DNA of 21,073 nt. Source: a virus. Below the pieces are notes generated by a model, which did no database searches, was not told the origin of the DNA, and saw nothing but the letters and a program-made list of their open reading frames with translations. The DNA lies in the IMG/VR virus record IMGVR_UViG_3300036864_000123, positions 1-21,073 of that record, one strand, 5' to 3'. How positions within the stretch are numbered: position 1 is the first letter of the stretch; each line of letters starts with the position of its first letter. A program made the position numbers and the translations under genes. Below are positions 1 through 7,339 of the stretch, in pieces.

Positions 1-279
1 GCCACCCAGCCGTTGACGACGTGGCCGGTCAGCGAGGTCGAGGGCGGCGCGTTCACCCTGTACGGCCGTTACGACCCCGTGGACTCGAAACTTCCCGTGC
101 TGGTCGCGACGACCCCGTCGGGTACCCGTGGTGCCACCGTGTACTGGGCCATCCAGGGGGTCGACCAGACTCCGCAGTACGTCGGCCCGGGGCAGGTGCA
201 GACGTTCCTGACCGGCGCCGAGTCCGTCGAGGATGTCACGTCGGTCGGGTTCTCCCCCGACCCGACGCCCGAGGTGTGA
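1..279 (+). CDS. 3' end of a phage protein of unknown function (5' partial)
   Basis: The reading frame is open from the first base of the window and ends in TGA, so the true start lies upstream. The visible 92 residues are hydrophilic and beta-prone, with no membrane segment and no motif I recognise. The next gene starts 3 nt downstream, so the two are almost certainly in one operon. Its place just before virion-type genes, and upstream of the head-closure and tail genes, suggests a structural or head-associated role, but this rests on context only. A TTG at position 13 could start a short ORF, but nothing favours it over read-through from upstream. Confidence 0.6.
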   Translation, partial: ATQPLTTWPVSEVEGGAFTLYGRYDPVDSKLPVLVATTPSGTRGATVYWAIQGVDQTPQYVGPGQVQTFLTGAESVEDVTSVGFSPDPTPEV

Positions 280-282
280 CCG

Positions 283-1023
283 GTGGCGCTGCCGACGATC
301 GTCGGTGTCGGTGCTGCCGCCTCAGGCATCGGCGATGTCACCGCCCCCTATCCGGTGGGATACACCGCAGTCGCGGATGACTGCGCGTTCACCTTCCTGG
401 AGAGGGAGAGCACCGACACGGTGACGGCTCCCACGAACTGGGCGATCGCCGCGCAGGCTAACGTCTCCACTGGCACCCCGACGAAGTTGACCTGCATCTG
501 GCGGCGCCTGACTGCCGCGGAAGCCGCGCCTGCGATCGCCGACAACGCGGGGAACCACATCGTCGCCCAGATGATCGTCGTCCGGGGGCTCGCAACGGCG
601 GGGAACCCGTGGGACGTCGCGGCCGGGAACACCGAGCTGGCCGCCGACACGACCGTGTCCATCCCGGGCGGCACCACCACCGACGCGGATCGGCTCATCC
701 TGGCCGCGTTCTCCACCGGCCAGGACATCGCGTCCACCGCCGGGGCCACCGGCTGGGCCGACGCCACCCTGGCCAACGTCACCGAACGGATGGACAACTG
801 GGTCAGCACCGGGCTCGGTGGCGGGTTCGGCATGGCCACCGGGGAGAAGGCGGTCGCCGGGACGGTGGGGCCGATGACCGCCACCCTGAGCCTGACCGCG
901 AACTTCAAAGGATTGATCTACATCGCCTTGAGGCCGCAGCCGCAGGTGGCGGGAGACAAGTGGCGCGGGCTGCCGCACGGCACACGGCGGTCGGCCGCCG
1001 TTCAATCCGCCGCGACCTGGTAA
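283..1023 (+). CDS. Putative virion beta-sandwich protein, 246 aa
   Basis: Starts with GTG three bases after the upstream stop. The product is rich in Ala, Thr, Gly and Val, and has alternating hydrophobic strands with no signal peptide or membrane helix. Its ending, 'IYIALRPQ', and several spaced features (a 'VVRG...NPWDVA' stretch, a 'LILAAFSTG' strand) resemble the N-terminal 240 residues of the 590-aa protein encoded 500 bp downstream, which has 'WSGVDPTTPIDVA', 'LLLSGTTG' and 'YTIALRPA' in the same order. I infer a shared jelly-roll-like domain. Such proteins in actinophages are usually called minor structural or tail proteins. Position before the connector genes favours a head-surface or fibre role. 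Exact function is unknown. Confidence 0.65.
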   Translation: MALPTIVGVGAAASGIGDVTAPYPVGYTAVADDCAFTFLERESTDTVTAPTNWAIAAQANVSTGTPTKLTCIWRRLTAAEAAPAIADNAGNHIVAQMIVVRGLATAGNPWDVAAGNTELAADTTVSIPGGTTTDADRLILAAFSTGQDIASTAGATGWADATLANVTERMDNWVSTGLGGGFGMATGEKAVAGTVGPMTATLSLTANFKGLIYIALRPQPQVAGDKWRGLPHGTRRSAAVQSAATW

Positions 1024-1035
1024 GGAGCGTTCCTG

Positions 1036-1500
1036 ATGGCCAAGGCTGGCTACAGTACCTCGACGGGCGCAGCCGTAGCACTCGCCGCAGCGACCGCCAA
1101 GGTAGTCCTCAATGTGATCGCCCCAGCACAGTTCGGGGTGGACCTGAAGAAGTTCCGGGTGGCGTTCGACGGAGTCACCGCGTCGGCGGTGCCGGTACTC
1201 GTCGAGCTCATGTATTCGACGCAGGCAGGAGCCGGGGCGGGCAGCACTGGCGGCACCATCAATCAGATCTACGGCAGGACGATCACAGCCGGATTCACAT
1301 CCGCCTACGGCTACACCACCGACCCGACGGCCCTGACGTTGATCGACTCATTTCTGCTCGACCCGAACAAGGGCCTGGTCATCTACGACTTCCCCCTCGG
1401 CGACACCCCGGACACCGCCGTGTCCAACGCCCTATGCCTGCGGTGCACCGCACCTGCGATTGTCAACGTGCGCGCCACCATGATCTTCGAGCGCACCTGA
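1036..1500 (+). CDS. Putative phage structural protein, 154 aa
   Basis: ATG preceded by AAGGAG 8 nt upstream. The protein is compact and beta-rich with no signal peptide or membrane segment. The middle carries a Gly/Ala run (residues about 65-75), and the end reads 'VRATMIFERT', typical of a strand finishing a beta barrel. I do not recognise a named family. It sits between two paralogous beta-sandwich proteins in an uninterrupted plus-strand series, so a virion decoration or fibre-associated role is the simplest reading. It could also be a capsid-stabilising trimer-type protein. That is inference from size, composition and place. Confidence 0.6.
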   Translation: MAKAGYSTSTGAAVALAAATAKVVLNVIAPAQFGVDLKKFRVAFDGVTASAVPVLVELMYSTQAGAGAGSTGGTINQIYGRTITAGFTSAYGYTTDPTALTLIDSFLLDPNKGLVIYDFPLGDTPDTAVSNALCLRCTAPAIVNVRATMIFERT

Positions 1501-1527
1501 CCGTCACCTAGCTAGGGAGGCGGTCCG

Positions 1528-3300
1528 GTGGCGCGGCTCGGACGCAGGCAACCCAACCGGCCCATCGCCTACTCGCCGTCGACGTCGACGAAGTACCCGC
1601 CCGGGTCTTACCAGACGATCACCGGCCGGACCGCAACCGTTGCGGAGACCGCGTCGGGCACGTCGATCACCGGGACACTGCCGACAGACCGTCAGACCGG
1701 CGACTACGTCGTCGCGCACTTCTCCATGAGCTGCACGGTCGCGCAATTCACCGGCCCGGGCGGCTCCTGGGTACAGATCGTCGCGCCGACGGTCAACAGC
1801 ACCAGCGAGATCGTCGCCGTGTACGGCATGTTCACCCCCGGCTCGGCGCCAGTCGGCACCAGCTCGGCCGCGGCGGGTCGGCATACGTGCCTCATGCAGG
1901 CCTGGTCGGGGGTGGATCCGACCACCCCGATCGACGTGGCGGCGGTCCTGACGTCGGGGACGCTGCCGCTGGCGCTGACCGGTGTGGCGACGGTGACGGC
2001 AGGCGCGCTGCTGCTATCCGGCACCACAGGTGACTTCAATAGCACGTTTACGTGGACGTTCCCGGCGTCGATGACGCCGGTGGCGAATCAGGGGCTCAAC
2101 GCTGGCCGGGCTGCGGCGCTGGCGCAGGAGACCATCGCCGTCGCGGGTGCGACCGGCACCCGGACCTGGACGGCGTCGACGCTGCAGGCGTGCGTCGGCT
2201 ACACCATCGCGCTGCGCCCCGCTCCGGCCGGCGGGCCCAGCACTATCAACGGCACGGCGACCCTGGCGGGTGCGGGCGCCGTCACGGCGACGGCGACGCA
2301 GGGCGCGGGCGCCACCCCGACGGGTGCGGGCGCTCTCACCGCGACCGCGACGCAGAATGCCGGTGCGTCTCTCGCCGGCGCCGGATCGCTTGCGGCTACC
2401 GGGCAGGTCATCGTCCCGGGTTCGGCGACGCTCACCGGTGCGGGGACGCTCACCGCGGCCGCGGCCGGTGCGGTGCAGGGCACCGCCACCCTCGCGGGTG
2501 CGGGCGTTCTCACCGCCGTCGTGACGCAGATCGTCACCGCCACACCTACCGGTGCGGGCGCCGTCTCGGCGACTGTCCGGCAGGGTGCGAGCGCGAGCCC
2601 GACCGGTGCCGGTGCGCTGACGGCGTCGGTGGTGCAGCAGGCCACAGCTACCCTGGCGGGCGCCGGGACGCTGACCGCGAACGCGGGCGGATCCGCCACC
2701 GGAACCGCATCCCCGACGGGTGCGGGTGTGCTCACGGCGACCGCCGTGCAGGTCGTCACCGCCGCGATCAACGGCGCTGGCGCTGTCACGGCGAACGCCG
2801 TCCAGCAGGCGAGCGCGTCACCGGCAGGCGCCGGGACGCTCACCGCTGCGGTCGTCCAGCGCGTCACCGCCACCCTGACCGGTGCGGGTGCGCTCACCGC
2901 GAGTGCGCAGGGCACCACCGCCGGCACGGCGACCCTGGCGGGCGCGGGCGCCGTCTCGGCCACGGCCACCGTCACCCTCCGCGCGGGCGCCGCACTGACC
3001 GGTGCGGGCACCGTCTCGGCAGCCGGCGCGATCGCCGGCACCGCGAGCCTGACCGGCGCGGGCGCGCTCAGCGCCAACGTCCGGCAGCAGGCCACCGCCG
3101 TCATCACCGGCGCCGGAACGGTGGTTGCCACCGCCGGGTTCACCCTGACCGCAACCGCCGTCATCACCGGCGCGGGCACGGTCGTGGCGACCGGCCGCAC
3201 CAAGTGGACGTTCCGCCCCAACACGGGCACGGAAACGCGTCCCGACTCCGGCCGCACCACGCGACCGGTCGGCACCCCGGCAGTCACCTACCGCCCCTGA
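1528..3300 (+). CDS. Repeat-containing virion fibre/decoration-type protein, 590 aa
   Basis: GTG start with GGAGG 7 nt upstream. Residues 1-240 form a predicted beta-sandwich resembling the 246-aa protein encoded two genes upstream. Residues about 242-556 are roughly 17 tandem repeats of 17-21 residues built on 'xATATLxGAGxLTATxxQ', with 'GAG' almost invariant. The last 34 residues are Arg/Thr/Pro-rich. There is no signal peptide or membrane helix. The repeat composition (Ala, Thr, Gly, Val only) suggests a stacked beta structure or extended fibre. In tailed phages such proteins are fibres, head fibres or surface decorations that touch cells or glycans. The gene lies upstream of the head-closure gene, where tail fibres are not usual, so a head-attached fibre is possible. 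Long ORFs in the other frames across the repeats are shadows. Confidence 0.75.
   Translation: MARLGRRQPNRPIAYSPSTSTKYPPGSYQTITGRTATVAETASGTSITGTLPTDRQTGDYVVAHFSMSCTVAQFTGPGGSWVQIVAPTVNSTSEIVAVYGMFTPGSAPVGTSSAAAGRHTCLMQAWSGVDPTTPIDVAAVLTSGTLPLALTGVATVTAGALLLSGTTGDFNSTFTWTFPASMTPVANQGLNAGRAAALAQETIAVAGATGTRTWTASTLQACVGYTIALRPAPAGGPSTINGTATLAGAGAVTATATQGAGATPTGAGALTATATQNAGASLAGAGSLAATGQVIVPGSATLTGAGTLTAAAAGAVQGTATLAGAGVLTAVVTQIVTATPTGAGAVSATVRQGASASPTGAGALTASVVQQATATLAGAGTLTANAGGSATGTASPTGAGVLTATAVQVVTAAINGAGAVTANAVQQASASPAGAGTLTAAVVQRVTATLTGAGALTASAQGTTAGTATLAGAGAVSATATVTLRAGAALTGAGTVSAAGAIAGTASLTGAGALSANVRQQATAVITGAGTVVATAGFTLTATAVITGAGTVVATGRTKWTFRPNTGTETRPDSGRTTRPVGTPAVTYRP
2251..3195 (+). 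repeat. Tandem 'GAG' peptide repeats (about 17 units of 51-63 bp)
   Basis: In-frame tandem repeats inside the 590-aa protein. Units end in variants of GTG/CTC-ACC-GCG-type codons after a conserved Gly-Ala-Gly core. Most units are 17-18 residues; every third to fifth unit is lengthened by 2-4 residues (for example before 'GTATLAGAG'). DNA similarity between units is high but not perfect, with many silent third-base changes. This suggests old duplications plus selection on the peptide rather than very recent expansion. Copy number could vary by slippage or recombination. Confidence 0.85.
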
Positions 3301-3311
3301 ATGGAGAACTC

Positions 3312-3461
3312 GTGAGCGACGAACCCACGCCCACGCCGGACGTCGACGAGGCGCCCGGCTGGCTGGTACTCGACCCCGACGGCAACGTCGTCGACTCCGG
3401 CCCGATCGTCGACCTCACGGCCGTGGCCGACACCGGCGAACCAGAGCAGGAGCAGCAGTAA
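3312..3461 (+). CDS. Small acidic protein, 49 aa, unknown function
   Basis: GTG start preceded by GGAG about 5 nt upstream. The stop TAA overlaps the next gene's ATG (TAATG), which implies coupled translation. The product begins 'VSDEPTPTPDVDEAPGWLVL' and is strongly acidic, with a central strand 'LVLDPDGNVVDSGP' and a Glu/Gln-rich tail. There are no cysteines, membrane helix or recognised domain. Small acidic proteins of this sort are common between virion genes in actinophages and may be chaperone-like or linker peptides; that is speculation. The reading frame is continuous with a long out-of-frame ORF over the upstream repeats, but only this terminal part has protein-like composition. Confidence 0.6.
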   Translation: MSDEPTPTPDVDEAPGWLVLDPDGNVVDSGPIVDLTAVADTGEPEQEQQ

Positions 3462-3892
3462 TGGCCGCAATAGCTGACACGATGGTTTCCAAGATCCTCA
3501 ACCAGACCACCCCGACCGGCGCCGCCGGCATCCCCGGCTCGTTCGGCACGGCCCTGTCCGCCTCGGCGATGAAGGTCCGCCTGAACTCGGGCACCTCGTC
3601 CGCTTCGGCTGCCGGTACGGAGCTGACGGGCACCGGTTACACGGCGGGCGGGACCGCCCTCGGCACAGCGTCCACCGCATCGTCGGCCGGCTCCGCGGTG
3701 ACCCTGCCCGCCGGGTCGGCGCTGTCCTGGACGAACACCTCGGGCGGCTCGTGGTCGATTCAATCGATGGACCTGACCGACAACGCCGGCGTCCGCTGCT
3801 GGTTTGGGAACTTCACCGGAGCGCCGATCTCCGTGGCCAACGGCAACACGTTCCAGATTGCTGTCGCGGGCGTGTCGATCTCGCTGACCTGA
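3461..3892 (+). CDS. Putative phage structural protein, 143 aa
   Basis: ATG overlaps the previous stop codon. The protein starts with a short amphipathic segment ('DTMVSKILNQ') and then becomes a Ser/Thr/Ala/Gly-rich beta domain. It contains the 'TELTGTGYTAGGTAL' type motif seen in small tailed-phage fibre or decoration proteins, and ends 'FQIAVAGVSISLT'. No signal peptide or membrane helix. I assign a virion surface or fibre role from that motif style and the neighbourhood, between the repeat protein and the secreted GH16 enzyme. The family name cannot be given with certainty. Confidence 0.65.
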   Translation: MAAIADTMVSKILNQTTPTGAAGIPGSFGTALSASAMKVRLNSGTSSASAAGTELTGTGYTAGGTALGTASTASSAGSAVTLPAGSALSWTNTSGGSWSIQSMDLTDNAGVRCWFGNFTGAPISVANGNTFQIAVAGVSISLT

Positions 3893-3910
3893 GAGGTAGG
3901 GATCTGTCCC

Positions 3911-5398
3911 ATGGTCCGCAGACTGCTTGCGGTGTTGTTGACGGCGACGCTCGCCGTACTCGGCTTCGCAGCCCCGGCGTACGCGGACACCGTCCAGTCG
4001 TCCTGCCTGAACACGTCATACGTGGACGGCAGCACCACCAACACCAAGAAGACCAACTACGGCTCGTACGTCGACCTCAACATGGCGGGCACGGTCAAGA
4101 TCGCCTACCTGGAGTGCGTCGTGTCCGGCATCCCCGCCGGCGCCACCGTCACCGGCGCCACCCTCGACGTGTTCTCCCGGTCCGTCAACGGCAACCACAC
4201 CGTCCGCGCGCACACCGTCGCCACCGCCTGGACGGAGAATACGCTGACCTGGAACAATCGGCCCATCCCCGACACGGCGATCCTGTCGCAGGCCAACGGC
4301 AACCTGGTCGCCGGCTCGGGTGAATGGGTGAACCTCGCCGCGCCCAACGTGACCGGCAACGGAACCTACCGGTACGCGCTCGACGTCGACGTGACCGGCA
4401 CCCAGGCGTACGCATCCGACGACTACACCACCGATATCACCCGCCGCCCGCGGGTGACCGTCACCTACACCCCGGGCGTGGTCGCCCCGGTCGCGTCGTT
4501 CACCGCCACCCCGACCGGCGGGACGGCGCCGCTGGCGGTGCAGTTCACGGACACCTCGACGAACACGCCCACCGGGTGGGCGTGGACGTTCGGGGACGGC
4601 GGCACCTCGACGGAGCAGAACCCGTCGCACACGTATGCCGCCGCCGGCACCTACACGGTGACGTTGACCGCGAGCAACGCGGGCGGGTCGGACGCTAGCG
4701 ACCCGCAGACCATCACTGTCACGGAGCCGCCGACCGGGCCGGTGCCGACCGTCCCGCCGGGCACCGTCGTACCGACGACCCTGGCGTTCCAGGACGAGTT
4801 CGACGGCACCGCCGTGGACACCTCCAAGTGGACGGTCACCGACGGGTGGTCGGTCAACAACGTGACGACCCGGGCGGCGAACGTCACCGAGTCGGGCGGC
4901 CTGCTGCACATCCAGCTCGCCGACGAGAACGGCACCACCACGGGCGGGCACATGTTCACCGACTACGGCGCCGGCCGCTACCAGCTGCCGGTGGGCGGGT
5001 TCACCGAGGCGCGGGTGTACTTCCCGGGTGACCCCAACTGGGAGGCCGTCAACTGGCCGGCATGGTGGTCGTCCGGCCCGAACTGGCCGGCCGCCGGTGA
5101 GCTGGACATCGCGGAGGAGTCCGGCGGCGTCCTGACGATCAACTACCATTCGCCGACCGTCAACACCGGCATCAACCCGCCCGGCACGTACGGCGACGCG
5201 TTCCACGTCTTCGGCGCGTACCGTAAGGCCACCTCGGTGGACTTCTACTGGGACGGCGTCCTCGTCTGGACCGTCGCGACCGCCGACAACGGGCAGGGCC
5301 AGGTGCTGATCCTCAACGTCGGCAAGCGCAGCTCCGTCGCGCCTACTCTCGGCTCTGCTGGGGCGATGCTCGTGGACTGGGTACGGGCCTGGCAGTAG
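3911..5398 (+). CDS. Secreted DNRLRE-PKD-GH16 glycoside hydrolase, 495 aa
   Basis: ATG with an AGGTAGGG Shine-Dalgarno-like stretch upstream. Residues 1-25 are a classical Sec signal peptide (VRR, hydrophobic core, Ala-Tyr-Ala cleavage site before Asp26). Residues about 27-188 resemble a DNRLRE cell-surface beta domain (including 'TAWTENTLTWNNRP' and the ending 'RRPRVTVTYT'). Residues about 190-272 are a PKD domain with 'WTFGDG' at 225-230. Residues about 291-495 are a GH16 domain starting 'LAFQDEFDGT', with the catalytic motif E397-L-D399-I-A-E402 of the E-x-D-x-x-E type (nucleophile and acid/base glutamates). GH16 enzymes cleave beta-1,3/1,4-glucans, agars or related polysaccharides; the substrate cannot be read from the sequence. 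It is odd to find an exported enzyme within virion genes. It may be secreted by the host to clear glucan or extracellular matrix. Confidence 0.88.
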   Translation: MVRRLLAVLLTATLAVLGFAAPAYADTVQSSCLNTSYVDGSTTNTKKTNYGSYVDLNMAGTVKIAYLECVVSGIPAGATVTGATLDVFSRSVNGNHTVRAHTVATAWTENTLTWNNRPIPDTAILSQANGNLVAGSGEWVNLAAPNVTGNGTYRYALDVDVTGTQAYASDDYTTDITRRPRVTVTYTPGVVAPVASFTATPTGGTAPLAVQFTDTSTNTPTGWAWTFGDGGTSTEQNPSHTYAAAGTYTVTLTASNAGGSDASDPQTITVTEPPTGPVPTVPPGTVVPTTLAFQDEFDGTAVDTSKWTVTDGWSVNNVTTRAANVTESGGLLHIQLADENGTTTGGHMFTDYGAGRYQLPVGGFTEARVYFPGDPNWEAVNWPAWWSSGPNWPAAGELDIAEESGGVLTINYHSPTVNTGINPPGTYGDAFHVFGAYRKATSVDFYWDGVLVWTVATADNGQGQVLILNVGKRSSVAPTLGSAGAMLVDWVRAWQ

Positions 5399-5444
5399 CC
5401 GTATGGCTACGAGATCAGGCTTCGGATAACGGACGGGAGGCGCG

Positions 5445-5834
5445 ATGTCGATCGAGACCGCCCTCGCCCGCGGCCGGGCAGCAGCTGAAGCTCTACAGGT
5501 CGACGCCTGCGTGATCAAGCGCAGGACCGGCGAGACCACCAGCGGCGGCGTCATCACCCCGACCTGGTCGACGCTCTACACCGGGAAATGCCGGATCCAG
5601 ACGCGGCAGCTGGAGGGTCAGGGCCGCGACGTCGGCGAGGCGTATGTGGTGTTGGAACGCCGCGAGATCCAGCTGCCGATCACCGCGACCGGTCTTCAGG
5701 AAGGCGACCAAGCAACGATCACCGCGTCGGCGCTGGATCCGGACCTGGTGGGTCGGGTGTACACGATTCGCACGGTGACGTCGAAGACGCACCTGACCAG
5801 CCGCCGCGCCGAGATCATCGAGGTGACGTCGTAA
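5445..5834 (+). CDS. Head closure / head-tail connector protein (DUF6093-like), 129 aa
   Basis: ATG with GGGAGG 4 nt upstream. The product begins with a helix (residues 1-18), then a beta barrel with 'DACVIKRRTGETTSGGVITPTW' type layout, a 'YTGKCRIQTR' strand and an ending 'RVYTIRTVTSKTHLTSRRAEI'. This pattern matches the small actinophage connector proteins of the DUF6093 type, which close the portal after DNA packaging and take part in head-tail joining. Length is typical. The TAA stop overlaps the next ATG, and the next two genes are the usual gp10-like and tail-terminator proteins, so synteny supports the call. Confidence 0.78.
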   Translation: MSIETALARGRAAAEALQVDACVIKRRTGETTSGGVITPTWSTLYTGKCRIQTRQLEGQGRDVGEAYVVLERREIQLPITATGLQEGDQATITASALDPDLVGRVYTIRTVTSKTHLTSRRAEIIEVTS

Positions 5835-6223
5835 TGCTGCGGTTCGAAACGTTCGGCTTCGATGAGCTCCAGACGGACCTGCGCAACGCTGGCGTGAAGA
5901 TCCGGCCCGAGGCCGCGAAGGTCACCGGCCGTGCGTGCCTGAACATCAAGAAGGACGTGCAGCGGCGGTGGAAGGGGATGCCGCACCTGCGGCGCCTGCC
6001 CTACGCGGTCAACTACGACGTGCACATGTTCGGCGGCCTTGTCGTCGGCGAGGTCGGCGCGGACCACGCCCGGGCCCAGGGCAAGCTCGCCTGGGTGGCC
6101 GAGTACGGCACTCCGACGTCGGCACCGCACCCCGGATTCCGGCCGGCCGGGGACAAGGAGATCCCGAGTTGGCAGCACTTCCTGGACAAGGCCGCCGCTG
6201 ACGTGCTCGGCGACAAGCCGTGA
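5834..6223 (+). CDS. HK97 gp10-like head-tail joining protein, 129 aa
   Basis: ATG at the TAATG overlap is chosen over upstream in-frame codons, because it couples translation to the connector gene and gives the usual length. The product has an N-terminal helix, 'ARACLNIKKDV' type helical region, and a C-terminal 'WVAEYGTPTSAPHPGFRPA' segment followed by a helix. The 'YGT...APHPxFRPA' signature is characteristic of the HK97 gp10 family of neck/tail-completion proteins. These act at the head-tail interface during assembly. Its stop overlaps the GTG of the next gene. Confidence 0.82.
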   Translation: MLRFETFGFDELQTDLRNAGVKIRPEAAKVTGRACLNIKKDVQRRWKGMPHLRRLPYAVNYDVHMFGGLVVGEVGADHARAQGKLAWVAEYGTPTSAPHPGFRPAGDKEIPSWQHFLDKAAADVLGDKP

Positions 6224-6624
6224 TCGACGAACACGCGGCCGCGGTGCTGGCGTTGCTGAATGCGGCGATCACGACACCGCGGAAGGTGTTCGACGGGAAG
6301 GTCGACGCGAACACCGATCCGAGCGTCAACCCGTACATCCTCGTCTACTTCGACTCGAACGACCCGGAGTTCGACAAAGAGGCCAACGCGTGGCGGTTCG
6401 AGTTGACCGCCACGTGCCACTGCGTGGGCGGTAATGCGCAGGCGGCTCGGCAGATGGCGGACCTGGCGCGGACTGCGCTGACGGCGGTGCGGCCGACGGT
6501 CACAGGCCGGTCGTGTTTCCCGATCACGCGGGAGCCGGGCACGCCGCCGCAGCGCGACGAATCCACCGGCGTGCTGGTCATGGACCAGATCGACCAGTAC
6601 GTGTTGCGCAGCCTGCCCGGCTGA
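6220..6624 (+). CDS. Tail terminator protein, 134 aa
   Basis: GTG start overlaps the previous TGA (GTGA). The order connector, gp10-like, then a roughly 135-aa protein before the tail tube gene is the standard position of the tail terminator (lambda gpU / minor capsid-type). The sequence has an N-terminal helix, 'NPYILVYFDS' strand, a 'WRFELTATCHCVGGNAQAARQMADLARTAL' style strand-helix core and a 'MDQIDQYVLRS' terminal strand, matching the alpha/beta fold of that family. The terminator caps the tail tube at its final length and binds the head connector. Function is inferred from fold pattern and synteny. Confidence 0.75.
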   Translation: MIDEHAAAVLALLNAAITTPRKVFDGKVDANTDPSVNPYILVYFDSNDPEFDKEANAWRFELTATCHCVGGNAQAARQMADLARTALTAVRPTVTGRSCFPITREPGTPPQRDESTGVLVMDQIDQYVLRSLPG

Positions 6625-6653
6625 TTCTCACCACAACCGAAAGGACGCGCCGC

Positions 6654-6989
6654 ATGACGCTCCAGGTATCCCAGGCGGTCATCCCGGCTGGCACTACGCC
6701 GTCGGCGCTGACGCCGGCAGCGTCCGACACGATTGCCGCGGGCAGCTTCGGCCCGAATGGTCTCTATGCCCGGGTCATCACGACCGGCACCGCCACAACC
6801 GTCAGTGTTCAGGACCCGAACATCACCGTCCAGGGCAATCCGGCGACGGTCACTGGAGTCGTCTGCCCGTCCACCGGCGTACGCATGATCTTCATCCCGG
6901 TCTATGCGATCAACCAATCCACCGGCGTCGCAACCGTCTTGTTCTCGGGCGCGCTGACCGGCGTCACCTACGAGTTGTACAGGGCCTAG
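6654..6989 (+). CDS. Small beta-rich virion-associated protein, 111 aa
   Basis: ATG with AAAGGA about 8 nt upstream. An in-frame upstream extension exists but covers the terminator gene and is not coding-like. The product is Thr/Val/Gly-rich and all-beta by eye, with no charged clusters, membrane helix or signal peptide. A strand pair 'RVITTGTATTVSVQDPN' and the ending 'GALTGVTYELYRA' suggest a compact barrel. It sits between the tail terminator and the tail tube gene. In related actinophages this place often holds unnamed small structural proteins. Decoration of head or tail tube is possible. Confidence 0.6.
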   Translation: MTLQVSQAVIPAGTTPSALTPAASDTIAAGSFGPNGLYARVITTGTATTVSVQDPNITVQGNPATVTGVVCPSTGVRMIFIPVYAINQSTGVATVLFSGALTGVTYELYRA

Positions 6990-7003
6990 GAGGGGCTGCC
7001 CGC

Positions 7004-7336
7004 ATGACTGAAGCCAAGAAGTACTGGCTGACCGACGGCCAGGGTGACTTTGCTGTCGTGGCTAGCGCCGAGGAACGCGACCGCTGGTTGCCGCTCGGCT
7101 GGTCAGTCACCGACGAGCCCACCGACGGCTGGGTGCACATCTGGCGCGACGGCATCGAGCAGCCCGGCCGGGTGCCGGTCACCGCGCTGGCCGACCTTTG
7201 GGGCCCGCGCGGATGGGTCGCCGGCCCGCCGCCGGAAGGCACGCACCCGTTCGCCCCGCAGCCCTCCGCCAAAGCGCCGGCGGAGTCCAAGACCGAGTCG
7301 AAGCCCGCCGCCGGCGGCAGCGCGAAGGAGAAGTAG
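7004..7336 (+). CDS. Small phage protein with Pro/Ala/Lys-rich tail, 110 aa
   Basis: ATG with GGAGGGG about 7 nt upstream. Residues 1-80 form a small Trp-rich folded region ('YWLTDGQGDFAVV', 'WVHIWRDG', 'WGPRGWV'). The rest is low-complexity Pro/Ala/Ser/Lys ('ESKTESKPAAGGSAKEK'). The folded part reads like a short domain that checks or binds a partner; I do not recognise the family. It lies directly before the major tail protein (3 nt gap after its stop), so a tail-assembly accessory role is likely, for instance a tail tube partner or chaperone. Confidence 0.6.
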   Translation: MTEAKKYWLTDGQGDFAVVASAEERDRWLPLGWSVTDEPTDGWVHIWRDGIEQPGRVPVTALADLWGPRGWVAGPPPEGTHPFAPQPSAKAPAESKTESKPAAGGSAKEK

Positions 7337-7339
7337 ACG

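Noticed and set aside
2251-3195. CRISPR array
   Set aside because: Repeats are in-frame peptide repeats of variable length without unique spacers.
2199-3287. Antisense ORF of 362 codons over the GAG repeats
   Set aside because: Open only because GC-rich repeat codons lack stops on the other strand; product is an Ala/Pro/Val repeat mirror with no start signal.
2052-3461. 469-codon out-of-frame ORF over the repeat gene
   Set aside because: Arg/His/Gly-rich shadow; only its last 49 codons are a real gene with own GTG and ribosome site.
4016-5557. 513-codon antisense ORF over the GH16 gene
   Set aside because: Opposite strand has a full domain architecture; this ORF is Arg/Gly/Val-rich shadow sequence.
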